The position numbers were made by a program, and so were the translations under genes. Positions 52,776 through 61,189 of a stretch of DNA of 61,350 nt are shown here, in pieces; position 1 is the first letter of the stretch; each line of letters opens with the position of its first letter. The notes beneath the pieces were generated by a model. It was not told where the DNA came from. It did no database searches and saw nothing but the letters and a program-made list of their open reading frames with translations. Origin of the DNA: Clostridia bacterium (GTDB taxonomy: Bacteria > Bacillota > Clostridia > Lachnospirales > Lachnospiraceae); NCBI GenBank assembly GCA_003249225.1, contig QKJQ01000026.1, positions 1 to 61,350 of the forward strand. The letters run 5' to 3'.

Positions 52776-53984
52776 CTAATTTGAGCTGTTCAAAACATCC
52801 AGCGAAGCCGTCAGCACCAAATCGCACTTTGCGGTATCCGGATTGCTTGACCTTACAGCTGCCAGTACTTTATCTATCGTGCCATCGATATCAGACCATG
52901 TACTGCTATCGATTTTTCTAAGTTGAGATGCAGAAACATCCCAATCATGTTCCAGATCATTTGCCTTTGCTACTGCTGTTGTAAAGTCATTCTGATCAAC
53001 TGCACTTTGAATCGCAGTCTCAAGATCTATATAGTCCGTAAGCTGTCCGCTTAAGGATACTACGGAGGAATCTGCCTGACTTGCAATGTTATTGCTGCAC
53101 CATGCATACCCACCGATACCCAGAATCAGGAAGGCTCCGATTACTCCTGCAGTCTGGTAAAGCACTTTATGTCCGGTATCTTTTTCGGGCTCTTTTGACG
53201 CTGCTTCATTCTTTGCTTTTATGTCCATCTTTGTCGCAGTAAGGATAACAATGACTGTCAGAATAGCCAGAAGGAATATGATGCTTGTTACCGTTGTTCC
53301 GAGTCCTAATCCGCCGTATTTCTTTGGCTGTGACAGGTAATCACCAAGAGAAGCGCCCAATGGTCTTGTGAATACATAGGCAACCCAGAATGCCAGGACA
53401 GAATCCAGTTTGAAACGCTTCCAGATAAGAAACACACCAATAATAATACTTGCTACAATGATTCCTGTCAGAAGATATCCAAGCCCTAATTCTTCTGAAT
53501 ACAGATCTCCGACTGCTGTACCAAGCGCAAATGTAAACAAAATCGTGAGCCAGTAAAATGTTTCTCTTTTTCTGGTATAAACAGAATGAATCGAGAGTGT
53601 TTTTTCATTGATAAACCATAAAAGAAAGGTTGCTAATAACAATATGCTGAAAAAGATGGTGCTGTATATCAATGGTACGCCAATTCCATCTGTCAGATTG
53701 TCCGTTACCAGTGTTCCGAACACACTGATCAGAACGACTGTGATCCAGTACAGACCCGGTATGTATTTTTTGGCACGCATCTGAAAAGTAAGTGCAGCAA
53801 AAAAAGCGACACCCATGACAATTGTGGTAAGCGTCAGACCAAGTCCTACGTTTACGTTAATGAAATCCGAAAATGTTTCTCCTACCGTTGTACATAATAT
53901 TTTTATGATCCAGAAAAATATAGTCACTTCCGGTACTTTACTTAGCATCTGCACATTCTTATCTTTTTGTTCTGTTTGTGTCAT
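52776..53984 (-). CDS. COG4705-like membrane protein with fourfold repeat
   Basis: Protein of 402 aa with about nine helices. A repeated unit of about 60 aa occurs four times in the first 260 residues, each with a (T/G)xxDxx...GxGxx core: ETFSDFINVNVGLGL, GTLVTDNLTDGIGVP, GTAVGDLYSEELGLGY, GASLGDYLSQPKKYGG. A hydrophilic linker and one more helix (about 285-305) lead to a soluble C-terminal domain (about 310-402), outside by topology reasoning. This resembles the uncharacterised COG4705 family; transported substrate unknown. Single gene. Confidence 0.75.
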   Translation of the reverse strand: MTQTEQKDKNVQMLSKVPEVTIFFWIIKILCTTVGETFSDFINVNVGLGLTLTTIVMGVAFFAALTFQMRAKKYIPGLYWITVVLISVFGTLVTDNLTDGIGVPLIYSTIFFSILLLATFLLWFINEKTLSIHSVYTRKRETFYWLTILFTFALGTAVGDLYSEELGLGYLLTGIIVASIIIGVFLIWKRFKLDSVLAFWVAYVFTRPLGASLGDYLSQPKKYGGLGLGTTVTSIIFLLAILTVIVILTATKMDIKAKNEAASKEPEKDTGHKVLYQTAGVIGAFLILGIGGYAWCSNNIASQADSSVVSLSGQLTDYIDLETAIQSAVDQNDFTTAVAKANDLEHDWDVSASQLRKIDSSTWSDIDGTIDKVLAAVRSSNPDTAKCDLVLTASLDVLNSSN

Positions 53985-54333
53985 GTTTCAATCTCCTTAA
54001 TTTTATTATATATATAGTTCAATACAGCAAAGCACCTTTTCTGTTGTCTTTCGCTCTGCCATAATAATTTTCACAGCTACACCAGCCCTATTCCAAGGCT
54101 TATGTTCTCACACACTGCTTCTTCCTGTAACAGATTCTTAATTCTGCTAATAACTTATGATCTGATAATTTCATTCCTTCCATTGCTCCTTTAAAACTTA
54201 TTTACCTGTTACACGTATTTTTTTTCAATTGGTTGGTATAAAAAAAGAAATTCCTGAAATTTTCAATTGACCTTTAACTTTCAATCGAAAAAATCCGGAA
54301 CTTCTAAAAACTTCATTCTTTTTTTACTAAAAA
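53985..54333. other. Intergenic region, no gene seen
   Basis: No coding signal. Contains the TTG-poor AT-rich leader of the COG4705-like gene and repeated TCAATTGAC/TCAATCG-like bits near 54260-54290, which I cannot assign. Confidence 0.4.
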
Positions 54334-55254
54334 TTATCTTGCTTGTTTTTCCCCGCAGCCGGAACAGAATGAATCATTTTTCGAAACATACATTCCACAG
54401 TTCTTACATCGATGTTCAATCTGCGAACCGCAATTGGTACAAAACTGATGATTCTTTTCCTGCGATGCCCCACACGCAGGACATACATTATTTCCGTTTT
54501 TGTACATAAGATAAACCAAGAGCCCTGCAATGTTGGTAATCAGAACGACGGTTCCCCAGAAGAATGGTTTAAGCTTTGCCTTCATGGAATTCTGGTAGAC
54601 CCAGAGTGCAAGCAATACCCAGTAGATCATAATAATCAGTACCCCGACCGCTGCTGCGACAGAAAGTGCAGATTCTCCGCCTTCTGTTGTATACGGATTG
54701 CTGATGATATAGACTTTATATTCACCATTTCCCGATACAAGGTAGGTCAGCATGTACAATGTCTTTTCCGAATGGTTTTCTTCATAAAATGCAGCATCTT
54801 CATAATCTTTTTGTATCTTTTCAAAGTTAAAATCAAACACAGAAGATAATAAGAATTCTTCTCCCTTAACAAATTTGAACACGACATTTTCATCGATTGA
54901 ATTCGCGAGGTAAGAATTCATATCTTCCACAGGAGAAAGAGAAAACTTCCCGCTTCCAAATTCTGATTTATTTGAAGAATACAGCACCTCATTTTTACCA
55001 TTCAGTAATAATACATCGACCAGATTTTCTGAGCTTTCTGCGAGTTTATCCGCCTCCTTCCGAATGTCCTCTTCCTTCATGCTCTTTGCCGCTTCACTGA
55101 ACTTTGAATACTGCCATGCATAGGAGAGGCTGTCACGAAATACAAAGCCGACACCTCCTGCCACAGCAATAACTGCAATTACAGCGAAAATTATATAAGT
55201 TCGTACTATTTTTTTAAAATTTAACTGCACGATTGAATTGCTAAGCTTGTTCAT
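54334..55254 (-). CDS. Membrane protein with C-terminal double zinc ribbon
   Basis: Protein of 306 aa: helix (about 17-40), extracytoplasmic domain (about 42-185; LVDVLLLNGKNEVLYSS resembles a sensor-type fold), two helices (about 196-250), then two zinc ribbons in the cytoplasm, CPACGASQ ... CTNCGSQ and CKNCGMY ... CSGCGEKQ. ATG 55254 has GGAGG 8 nt upstream; the longer ORF starts at TTG 55260. Overlaps the stop of the preceding small gene. Likely in an operon with the ECF sigma factor; may sense or transduce an envelope signal (inference). Confidence 0.8.
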   Translation of the reverse strand: MNKLSNSIVQLNFKKIVRTYIIFAVIAVIAVAGGVGFVFRDSLSYAWQYSKFSEAAKSMKEEDIRKEADKLAESSENLVDVLLLNGKNEVLYSSNKSEFGSGKFSLSPVEDMNSYLANSIDENVVFKFVKGEEFLLSSVFDFNFEKIQKDYEDAAFYEENHSEKTLYMLTYLVSGNGEYKVYIISNPYTTEGGESALSVAAAVGVLIIMIYWVLLALWVYQNSMKAKLKPFFWGTVVLITNIAGLLVYLMYKNGNNVCPACGASQEKNHQFCTNCGSQIEHRCKNCGMYVSKNDSFCSGCGEKQAR

Positions 55255-55513
55255 AAACAATGCCTCCCGACTGATTCAAGAATAGTGATGCCAGTACAAA
55301 AAAAGTTGGTGCTATGATAAAAACAGGCAGAAAGATAAGCAATATGCTGACACCAAAGAATACAAATATGGTTGGTATACTGACAACTGCAATGCATATA
55401 AGTATAAATAACCTGGCTTTGTCCCGCTCTCTCTTCATTTCTTTTATTTCGTCGCATTTTTTATTGATTTCCGGCCGTAAAAGCCGAATCAGCTGTTCTG
55501 AATCTGTCCTCAT
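55241..55513 (-). CDS. Small two-helix membrane protein in sigma-factor operon
   Basis: Protein of 90 aa: charged N-terminal helix (EINKKCDEIKEMKRERDKAR) and two membrane helices (about 36-56 and 62-80). No zinc-finger anti-sigma motif. ATG 55513 is used because GGAATGGAGG of a hairpin-RBS element lies 5 nt upstream; the longer start at 55525 is the ATG inside that element. Follows the ECF sigma gene; an anti-sigma or regulatory role is possible. Confidence 0.75.
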   Translation of the reverse strand: MRTDSEQLIRLLRPEINKKCDEIKEMKRERDKARLFILICIAVVSIPTIFVFFGVSILLIFLPVFIIAPTFFVLASLFLNQSGGIVYEQA

Positions 55514-55514
55514 C

Positions 55515-55612
55515 TTTTCCTCCATTCCTGCGCATGTTTTCTACGCATATGATGTTTGTACTGAGAATTACGCAGGTACAAACTTTTGAAGTTGAAAGTG
55601 ATTTTCTTTCAA
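55515..55612 (-). repeat. Full-length hairpin-RBS element between sigma factor and membrane gene
   Basis: Sense orientation, three successive hairpins: AGTTGAAAG/CTTTCAACT; GTTTGTACCTGCG...AGTACAAAC; ATGCGTA-gaaaaca-TGCGCA (one G-T pair); then GGAATGGAGG and ATG. Same order and length as the 99-bp unit at 4951-5049. It begins at the sigma gene stop codon. Confidence 0.88.
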
Positions 55613-56160
55613 CTTTTTCCCTTTCTTTCTTCGTTAGCCGTTCTCCACTTTCGCAGCTTGACGGTTCCATCATGGATACGGCTTTTTATTGTCTTTTGCG
55701 GAACACCCATCTTTTCTGCTATCTCTGATAAGGTCATATCTTCTATATATTTCATTTTTATAGCCAATCCCTGCTCTAGCGGCAGCAAATCGATCATTCG
55801 AAGTGCTTCTTCATATTCCATTTTTGTTATCACTTCCATCTCAAAATTACCGGTGTCGTAACTCTTTATTTCTTCAATATCTTCCAGATAAACGTTGTTT
55901 CTCCGCATATAATCTATATAATTATTTTTTGCAATCGTCACCAGCCAGGTTCCAAGTCCAGCCGCTCCATTCACATCATATTTTTCAATATTCCGGATCA
56001 TTTTCAAGAATGTTTCCTGACAGATATCCTGTGCTATATCTTCACTTCCTGAGGTTTTCAGGAGGAACTTTTGAACATAAGGATAGAACATTCGAATCAG
56101 CTCTTCAAATGCCTGCTCATCGCCGCGCTGACTGGCTTTTACAAGTTCTTTTTCGTTCAA
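55609..56160 (-). CDS. ECF RNA polymerase sigma factor
   Basis: Sigma-70 family, ECF type, 183 aa: region 2 (about 10-75; AFEELIRMFYPYVQKFLL, DICQETFLKM, WLVTIAKNNYIDYMRR) and region 4 (about 115-170; LPLEQGLAIKMKYIEDMTLSEIAEKMG). Start is TTG 56160: AAGGAGG lies 7 nt upstream. A longer ATG ORF (56193) would place that strong RBS inside the gene. Directs transcription to specific stress/envelope promoters; associated with downstream membrane genes. Confidence 0.9.
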   Translation of the reverse strand: MNEKELVKASQRGDEQAFEELIRMFYPYVQKFLLKTSGSEDIAQDICQETFLKMIRNIEKYDVNGAAGLGTWLVTIAKNNYIDYMRRNNVYLEDIEEIKSYDTGNFEMEVITKMEYEEALRMIDLLPLEQGLAIKMKYIEDMTLSEIAEKMGVPQKTIKSRIHDGTVKLRKWRTANEERKGKS

Positions 56161-56284
56161 TGTGCCTCCTCCTTGTAATCGCATACGTTCCATTTACTTT
56201 GTTCAAACTCATCCATAGGATAATCACTTCGGATGGTGTATTTATTCCTGCAAGCATGAATCTCGCGGCATTCTGACCCCGATA

Positions 56285-56884
56285 TCACTTTATTATGGAT
56301 ACTGCATAATGGAGGATGCTGGTAAGTCCCACGCTATATGCTGCAAGAGAAACCGGCTTCCCAAGTACAATTATAGAGATAAATTTTTTATACGTCATTT
56401 CTGTCAGACCTGCAAGATAGCAAAGAAAATCATCCGGTGCGACCGGAAAGAAGATTGCCAATGCAAACATCTTGTCAAACTTTTTCCCTTTTTCTGCCCA
56501 GCCTGCATATTTATCATATATTTTTTTGCTGACTATTTTTTTGACTAATGGATTCCCATAACGCCTGGAAAGCATAAAAGCCACGACTGATCCAACACTA
56601 ACACCTATGTAATTATATAAAAATCCAAGCCACGGTCCAAAAAGGATGATTCCTGCGACACAGCCAATGGATGTAGGCAGGATCGATACTACAACGGAAA
56701 CTGCCTGTATAATAATGAAGAGTAAAACTGCCCATATGCCATACCCTTTGATAAACGCAATAAAATGATCCGCATTTGAAAATGCACCGGTTTTATATAA
56801 ATAGAATGAAAATACAACCATGATCATCACACTGGCTGCCGTAATAATATTCATGGGTGTAATTGATTTTTTAAGACTTATCAT
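56285..56884 (-). CDS. VTT/TVP38-family membrane protein (second)
   Basis: Membrane protein of 199 aa, paralogue of the gene at 47996 with shared FPVAPDDFLCYLAGLTEM motif and GKPVSLAAYSVGL end. ATG 56884 has GGGAGG 9 nt upstream; the longer ORF adds 52 residues without such support. Lies 91 bp upstream of the sigma gene on the same strand. Likely lipid transport or scrambling. Confidence 0.85.
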   Translation of the reverse strand: MISLKKSITPMNIITAASVMIMVVFSFYLYKTGAFSNADHFIAFIKGYGIWAVLLFIIIQAVSVVVSILPTSIGCVAGIILFGPWLGFLYNYIGVSVGSVVAFMLSRRYGNPLVKKIVSKKIYDKYAGWAEKGKKFDKMFALAIFFPVAPDDFLCYLAGLTEMTYKKFISIIVLGKPVSLAAYSVGLTSILHYAVSIIK

Positions 56885-57119
56885 CTGCCCCGCCTCCCAT
56901 TTTTGAATGATATCAAATATTGTTTCCTGCTTATTACACGGTTGGAAGGCTATAAAGTTGGTGTCTGATTCAACTTTTTTCACAAAGATTTTATGATGTA
57001 TTATAACATTAATATAATTATGACGGAAAGAGATTGTCAAAAGGAAGCTTCAATTTCATATGTGTTTATAAAGTTTCAGGTCTGTAAATCAATAAGTATT
57101 ACCTGAAATTATGCTCTGA

Positions 57120-57998
57120 TTAACAGTCCTGTACATGTTCATTATTTTTGCGATATTTTAATGGAGAACAATACGCAACCTTTTTAAACGCACGTCCAAA
57201 ACTCGTTATATCCTCAAAACCCACTCTCTCACCAATCTCACTGACACTTTGATCAGTTTCATTCAGCATTTGCTGCGCTTTTCTGATGCGAATGCTGTTA
57301 ACATACTCCTTCAGGGTAAAACCAGTGACTTGGTGAAATAGTCTGCAAAAATAATAATAGCTTATATGATATCTTTGCGAAAGCTCAGTAAGTGAGATCG
57401 CCTGATCATAATTTTGATTAATATACTGTACCGCCTGCAATATCTTGCTCTGGATAGAGTTCAGCTCCTTAACAGAAGCTTTTTTACCGGCACCCGGAAT
57501 CATTCTTCCCGCATGACGTGCTGTAAAAATCAATAATTTAAGTAAGCTTAAGCGCAGGCTAGTGTGGTATCCTGAGCGATGATTTTTATATTCTTCGAGC
57601 ATATCATACAACAGCTGCTCAACAATAGTCTGCTGCGGCGGTGTCAGAGACAGAACATGAAGTCTCTTTTCAAAGCAAAGATAAGGTTCGATATCCGTAA
57701 TACACTCAGATATATCCTTTAAAAAACTACGATCAAAGCTGAGCAGTATCCTGCTGAACTTATCAGTAGAACCTTTCAGTGTCTTATGCAGATCGTTGGC
57801 ATTAATTAGTATCAGATCTCCCACCTTGATCTTATATAAGCAGTCTTCTATAAAGTAATACCGTTCACCCGCAGTCAGATAATATACCTCAAAGTTTGAG
57901 TGATAGTGATTGGAAGACATACTATCTGAATGAACATTCTGCAGATGTTCAATGACAAATTCCTCCTGTTCACAGGCATTTACCATCTCACTTTTCAT
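57120..57998 (-). CDS. AraC-family regulator (cupin + HTH)
   Basis: Regulator of 292 aa with cupin effector domain (about 15-150; HYHSNFEVYYLTAGERYYFI) and AraC HTH (about 190-288; LTELSQRYHISYYYFCRLF, ISEIGERVGFEDITSFGRAFKK approx.). Divergent from the GH4/GH29 operon and likely its activator in response to a sugar. Confidence 0.92.
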   Translation of the reverse strand: MKSEMVNACEQEEFVIEHLQNVHSDSMSSNHYHSNFEVYYLTAGERYYFIEDCLYKIKVGDLILINANDLHKTLKGSTDKFSRILLSFDRSFLKDISECITDIEPYLCFEKRLHVLSLTPPQQTIVEQLLYDMLEEYKNHRSGYHTSLRLSLLKLLIFTARHAGRMIPGAGKKASVKELNSIQSKILQAVQYINQNYDQAISLTELSQRYHISYYYFCRLFHQVTGFTLKEYVNSIRIRKAQQMLNETDQSVSEIGERVGFEDITSFGRAFKKVAYCSPLKYRKNNEHVQDC

Positions 57999-58223
57999 CT
58001 ATTGCTTCCTTTCTTCTATTTGGTTACAAATGTGTGATATCTATATGTTTTCTAAAAAATGTTTCCAACCTTATTAAGTATAGCACCTTACCTATCGTCT
58101 TCCTATATAAAATTAGCAAATTACGCATAAATTTCTTGATTTTAAGCAAAATCTGTTTTGTAAATCATATTTTTTTGTCTCATAATAAAGCTGCAGACTT
58201 ACTTGTAAGAAAGGAAAACCATT

Positions 58224-59606
58224 ATGAGATTTTTTAACGAGCACGTTGAAGACATAAAAATAGCATACATCGGAGGCGGTTCCCGGGGCTGGGCAAGAGG
58301 ATTCATGAGTGATCTGGCGAAAGAGCCCGCATTGTCCGGCACTGTATCTCTCTATGATATTGATGAAAATGCTGCTTATGACAATGAAATCATCGGCAAT
58401 AAAATAATGTCACAAGCCAAAGTCATGACAGACTGGAAATTCAAGACCATAACATCTCTGCAGGAAACATTGACCGGTGCACATTTTGTTATTATTTCGA
58501 TTTTACCGGGCACATTATACGAAATGGAGTCCGATGTCCATGCACCCGAAAAATATGAGATCTATCAGTCGGTCGGGGACACGGTCGGTCCCGGCGGAGC
58601 AATAAGAGCAGCAAGAACCATACCCATGTATGTGACCATAGCAAACACCATTAAGGAATATTCGCCTTCTGCCTGGGTCATCAGCTATACAAATCCCATG
58701 AGTATCTGTGTCAGAACCTTATACAGGATATTCCCTGCTATTAAAGCATTTGGCTGCTGTCATGAGGTTTTTGGTACACAGGCCCTTTTGCAAAAAATGA
58801 TAAAAGACAGATATGATATAAAAGTTCAAGACAGGAATGATATCAAAATTAATGTACTTGGTATTAATCACTTTACCTGGATCGACCGGGCCAGCTACAA
58901 AAACACAGATCTTTTACCGGTCTACCGTGAATTCTGTCAAAAGTACAAGGAGGAAGGTTTTATCTCCGAAGAGACAGTTCATGCAACTTATAATCCTGAA
59001 TTAGGAGCAAATAAGGTAAAATTTGATCTCTTTTTGCGATATGGCCTCATCGCTGCCGCGGGTGACAGACACCTTGCAGAATTCTGTCCCGGAAAATGGT
59101 ATCTTGACGATAAAGATCCCTACCCAGTCTGGAAATTTGCAAGGACACCTGTTTCAAAAAGAATGGATTCTTATCAAAAACAATTGGCAGATACAAAAAG
59201 CTACGTCCTTGGCGAAAGGGAATTCAAAATCGCAGAAACCGGTGAAGAAGGGGTTCGTCAGATAAAAGCACTGGCAGGTCTTGGTTCGTTCATAACCAAT
59301 GTGAACCTTCCAAATACCGGTCAGATGCCAGATATGCCTTTGGGGGTTATCGTTGAAACCAATGCATTGTTTCAGGCAGACAGTGTGACTCCTGTTCATG
59401 CCGGGAAACTTCCTGTGCCAGTTCAGAGCCTTGTTATGAGACACATTTATAATCAGGAAACCCTTGTTGAGGCAGCCATAAAGAAAGACTGCGAACTGGC
59501 TTTTACTGCCTTTATTAATGATCCTCTCGTTACATTGTCTTTATCCGACGCCGACCGGCTCTATAAGGAAATGTTACAAAATACCAGCAAATACCTTTGG
59601 AGGTGA
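58224..59606 (+). CDS. GH4 glycosidase, probable alpha-galacturonidase
   Basis: NAD- and metal-dependent hydrolase of 460 aa. N-terminal dinucleotide site IAYIGGGSRGWA (residues 13-24), SYTNPMSI, and metal-site motif GCCHEVFG with C179-H180-E181-V182; NHFTWIDRA follows. The CHEV motif was reported as the signature of GH4 alpha-galacturonidases (LplD type), separating them from alpha-glucosidases and alpha-galactosidases. It would release galacturonic acid from pectic oligomers in the cytoplasm (no signal peptide). First gene of an operon with GH29; divergent AraC. Confidence 0.88.
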   Translation: MRFFNEHVEDIKIAYIGGGSRGWARGFMSDLAKEPALSGTVSLYDIDENAAYDNEIIGNKIMSQAKVMTDWKFKTITSLQETLTGAHFVIISILPGTLYEMESDVHAPEKYEIYQSVGDTVGPGGAIRAARTIPMYVTIANTIKEYSPSAWVISYTNPMSICVRTLYRIFPAIKAFGCCHEVFGTQALLQKMIKDRYDIKVQDRNDIKINVLGINHFTWIDRASYKNTDLLPVYREFCQKYKEEGFISEETVHATYNPELGANKVKFDLFLRYGLIAAAGDRHLAEFCPGKWYLDDKDPYPVWKFARTPVSKRMDSYQKQLADTKSYVLGEREFKIAETGEEGVRQIKALAGLGSFITNVNLPNTGQMPDMPLGVIVETNALFQADSVTPVHAGKLPVPVQSLVMRHIYNQETLVEAAIKKDCELAFTAFINDPLVTLSLSDADRLYKEMLQNTSKYLWR

Positions 59607-59608
59607 GC

Positions 59609-60931
59609 ATGAATAAATTGAAAAAATCAGAAGCAAACTATATACCGGTCAAGGCAGAACATTTACCTGAAGAGAAAATGAAATGGTTTCGCGACGCCAA
59701 GTTTGGAATGTTCATTCACTGGGGACTCTATTCGATGCTAGGAAAAGGAGAATGGGTGTTATTCCATGAAAGAATGGATGTCACAGACTATGAAAAACTG
59801 GCGGCTCATTTTGATGCATCTATGTTTCAGCCGGAAGAATGGGCACGAACAGCCCGGAACGCCGGTATGAAATACATGGTACTGACAACAAAGCACCATG
59901 ATGGTTTTTGCCTGTTTGACAGCCAAGCAAGCAACTTCAACAGCATGCATTCTGCAGCAGAAAAAGATTTCGTAGCAGAATATGTTCAAGCATGCAGAAA
60001 TGAGGGCCTTAAGGTCGGCTTTTATTATTCACCCATGGACTGGCGGTTTCCGGGTTATTTTTTCCCTGAAATGTATTATGAAAATGCTTTGCTGTTGAAG
60101 AAGCAATGCTGGGAGCAGCTTAGAGAATTAATGACTAATTACGGAAAAATCGATCTTTTGTGGTTCGACGGTGAATGGCTCGCACATGGCGGTATTGGAT
60201 TTAACGAGCAGGAAGGCTGGTGCCGTGATAAAAATTACGGACAAAGCGAATATATGAAAGTAAATTATTTCTGGGAATCAGAAAAACTGATCCAGATGAT
60301 ACGCGAGCTTCAGCCTGACATCATGATCAATAACCGCGGTGGCTGGGAAGGTGATTTTCATGTCCGTGAACGAAGAATCGGTGATATACGAACCGACAAA
60401 CCCTGGGATTCGAATGACTGCCTGGCTCAGTCATGGGGCTGGATGCCGGATAAACCGATCCTGTCGCTGCGTGAACTTATTAAGAATTTTGTCAATATAA
60501 TAACAAAAGACGGCAACTACCTTTTAAATGTTGGCCCGATGGGCAGTGGTATGATGGAAGATCGCCAGATAGTACGCCTTTCACAGATGGGTGAGTGGAT
60601 AAAGACGCACGAAGAGGCCATCTACGCTGCCAGAGGCGGCCCATTCCCGCCCGGAATCTGGGGAGGCACTGTATACAAAGACAATATTGTGTACGTTCAT
60701 ATTACTGAATGGGCAGACGATGCCATAATTCTTCCATCGGTTGATAATACACTCCTGCATTTTTCTAATCTGTCCGGCGATGCTATTTCTGTAGTACAGA
60801 ACAAGCAGGAAATTATAATAGAAGTTCCGGTGCAGCACAGAGACCCTTATGATACAATTGTGCAACTGGTCTTTGAGCGAAACATTGAATGGGAAGGTGT
60901 TTTGGGACACGAAAATGATATTTATGGTTAG
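59609..60931 (+). CDS. GH29 alpha-L-fucosidase
   Basis: Cytoplasmic glycosidase of 440 aa: KFGMFIHWGLYSM, YMVLTTKHHDGFCLFDS and LLWFDGEWL, in which the Asp is the usual GH29 nucleophile, followed by a C-terminal beta domain. Removes terminal alpha-L-fucose from imported oligosaccharides. ATG 59609 with GGAGG at 59599-59603 is preferred to TTG 59597. The GH4 stop (59604-59606) is 2 bp before, so translation is coupled. Acid/base residue was not assigned. Confidence 0.92.
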   Translation: MNKLKKSEANYIPVKAEHLPEEKMKWFRDAKFGMFIHWGLYSMLGKGEWVLFHERMDVTDYEKLAAHFDASMFQPEEWARTARNAGMKYMVLTTKHHDGFCLFDSQASNFNSMHSAAEKDFVAEYVQACRNEGLKVGFYYSPMDWRFPGYFFPEMYYENALLLKKQCWEQLRELMTNYGKIDLLWFDGEWLAHGGIGFNEQEGWCRDKNYGQSEYMKVNYFWESEKLIQMIRELQPDIMINNRGGWEGDFHVRERRIGDIRTDKPWDSNDCLAQSWGWMPDKPILSLRELIKNFVNIITKDGNYLLNVGPMGSGMMEDRQIVRLSQMGEWIKTHEEAIYAARGGPFPPGIWGGTVYKDNIVYVHITEWADDAIILPSVDNTLLHFSNLSGDAISVVQNKQEIIIEVPVQHRDPYDTIVQLVFERNIEWEGVLGHENDIYG

Positions 60932-60996
60932 TTATACCTTATCAAAAAGACTAATGTGTCTACCAAAATCAGCTCACAAACTTTGACCAAATTCCA

Positions 60997-61189
60997 TAAC
61001 GCAAAAGAGGACATTTTCTAAATTTCTTTAGAAAATGTCCTCTAATAGTGCTTTTTCTATTATTTTTACTCTAAACAATTCTTTATCTAAGCGTTGACCC
61101 GTTTAAATGACTTTCTTTTATCTTAGTCAAGACTTGGTCAACTCCATATCAAAAACCTTGGAAGTATTGATTTTACTGGCTTTATTTAT
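60997..61189. repeat. Right copy of dispersed repeat with perfect 17-bp hairpin
   Basis: AGAGGACATTTTCTAAA (61006-61022) and TTTAGAAAATGTCCTCT (61027-61043) form a perfect inverted repeat with a 4-nt loop. The flanks (ATAACGCAAAA before, TAGTGCT after, TTGATTTTACTGGCTTTATT at 61168-61187) match the copy at 25694-25880. It could also terminate the GH4-GH29 transcript. The rest of 60932-61350 shows no gene. Confidence 0.65.
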
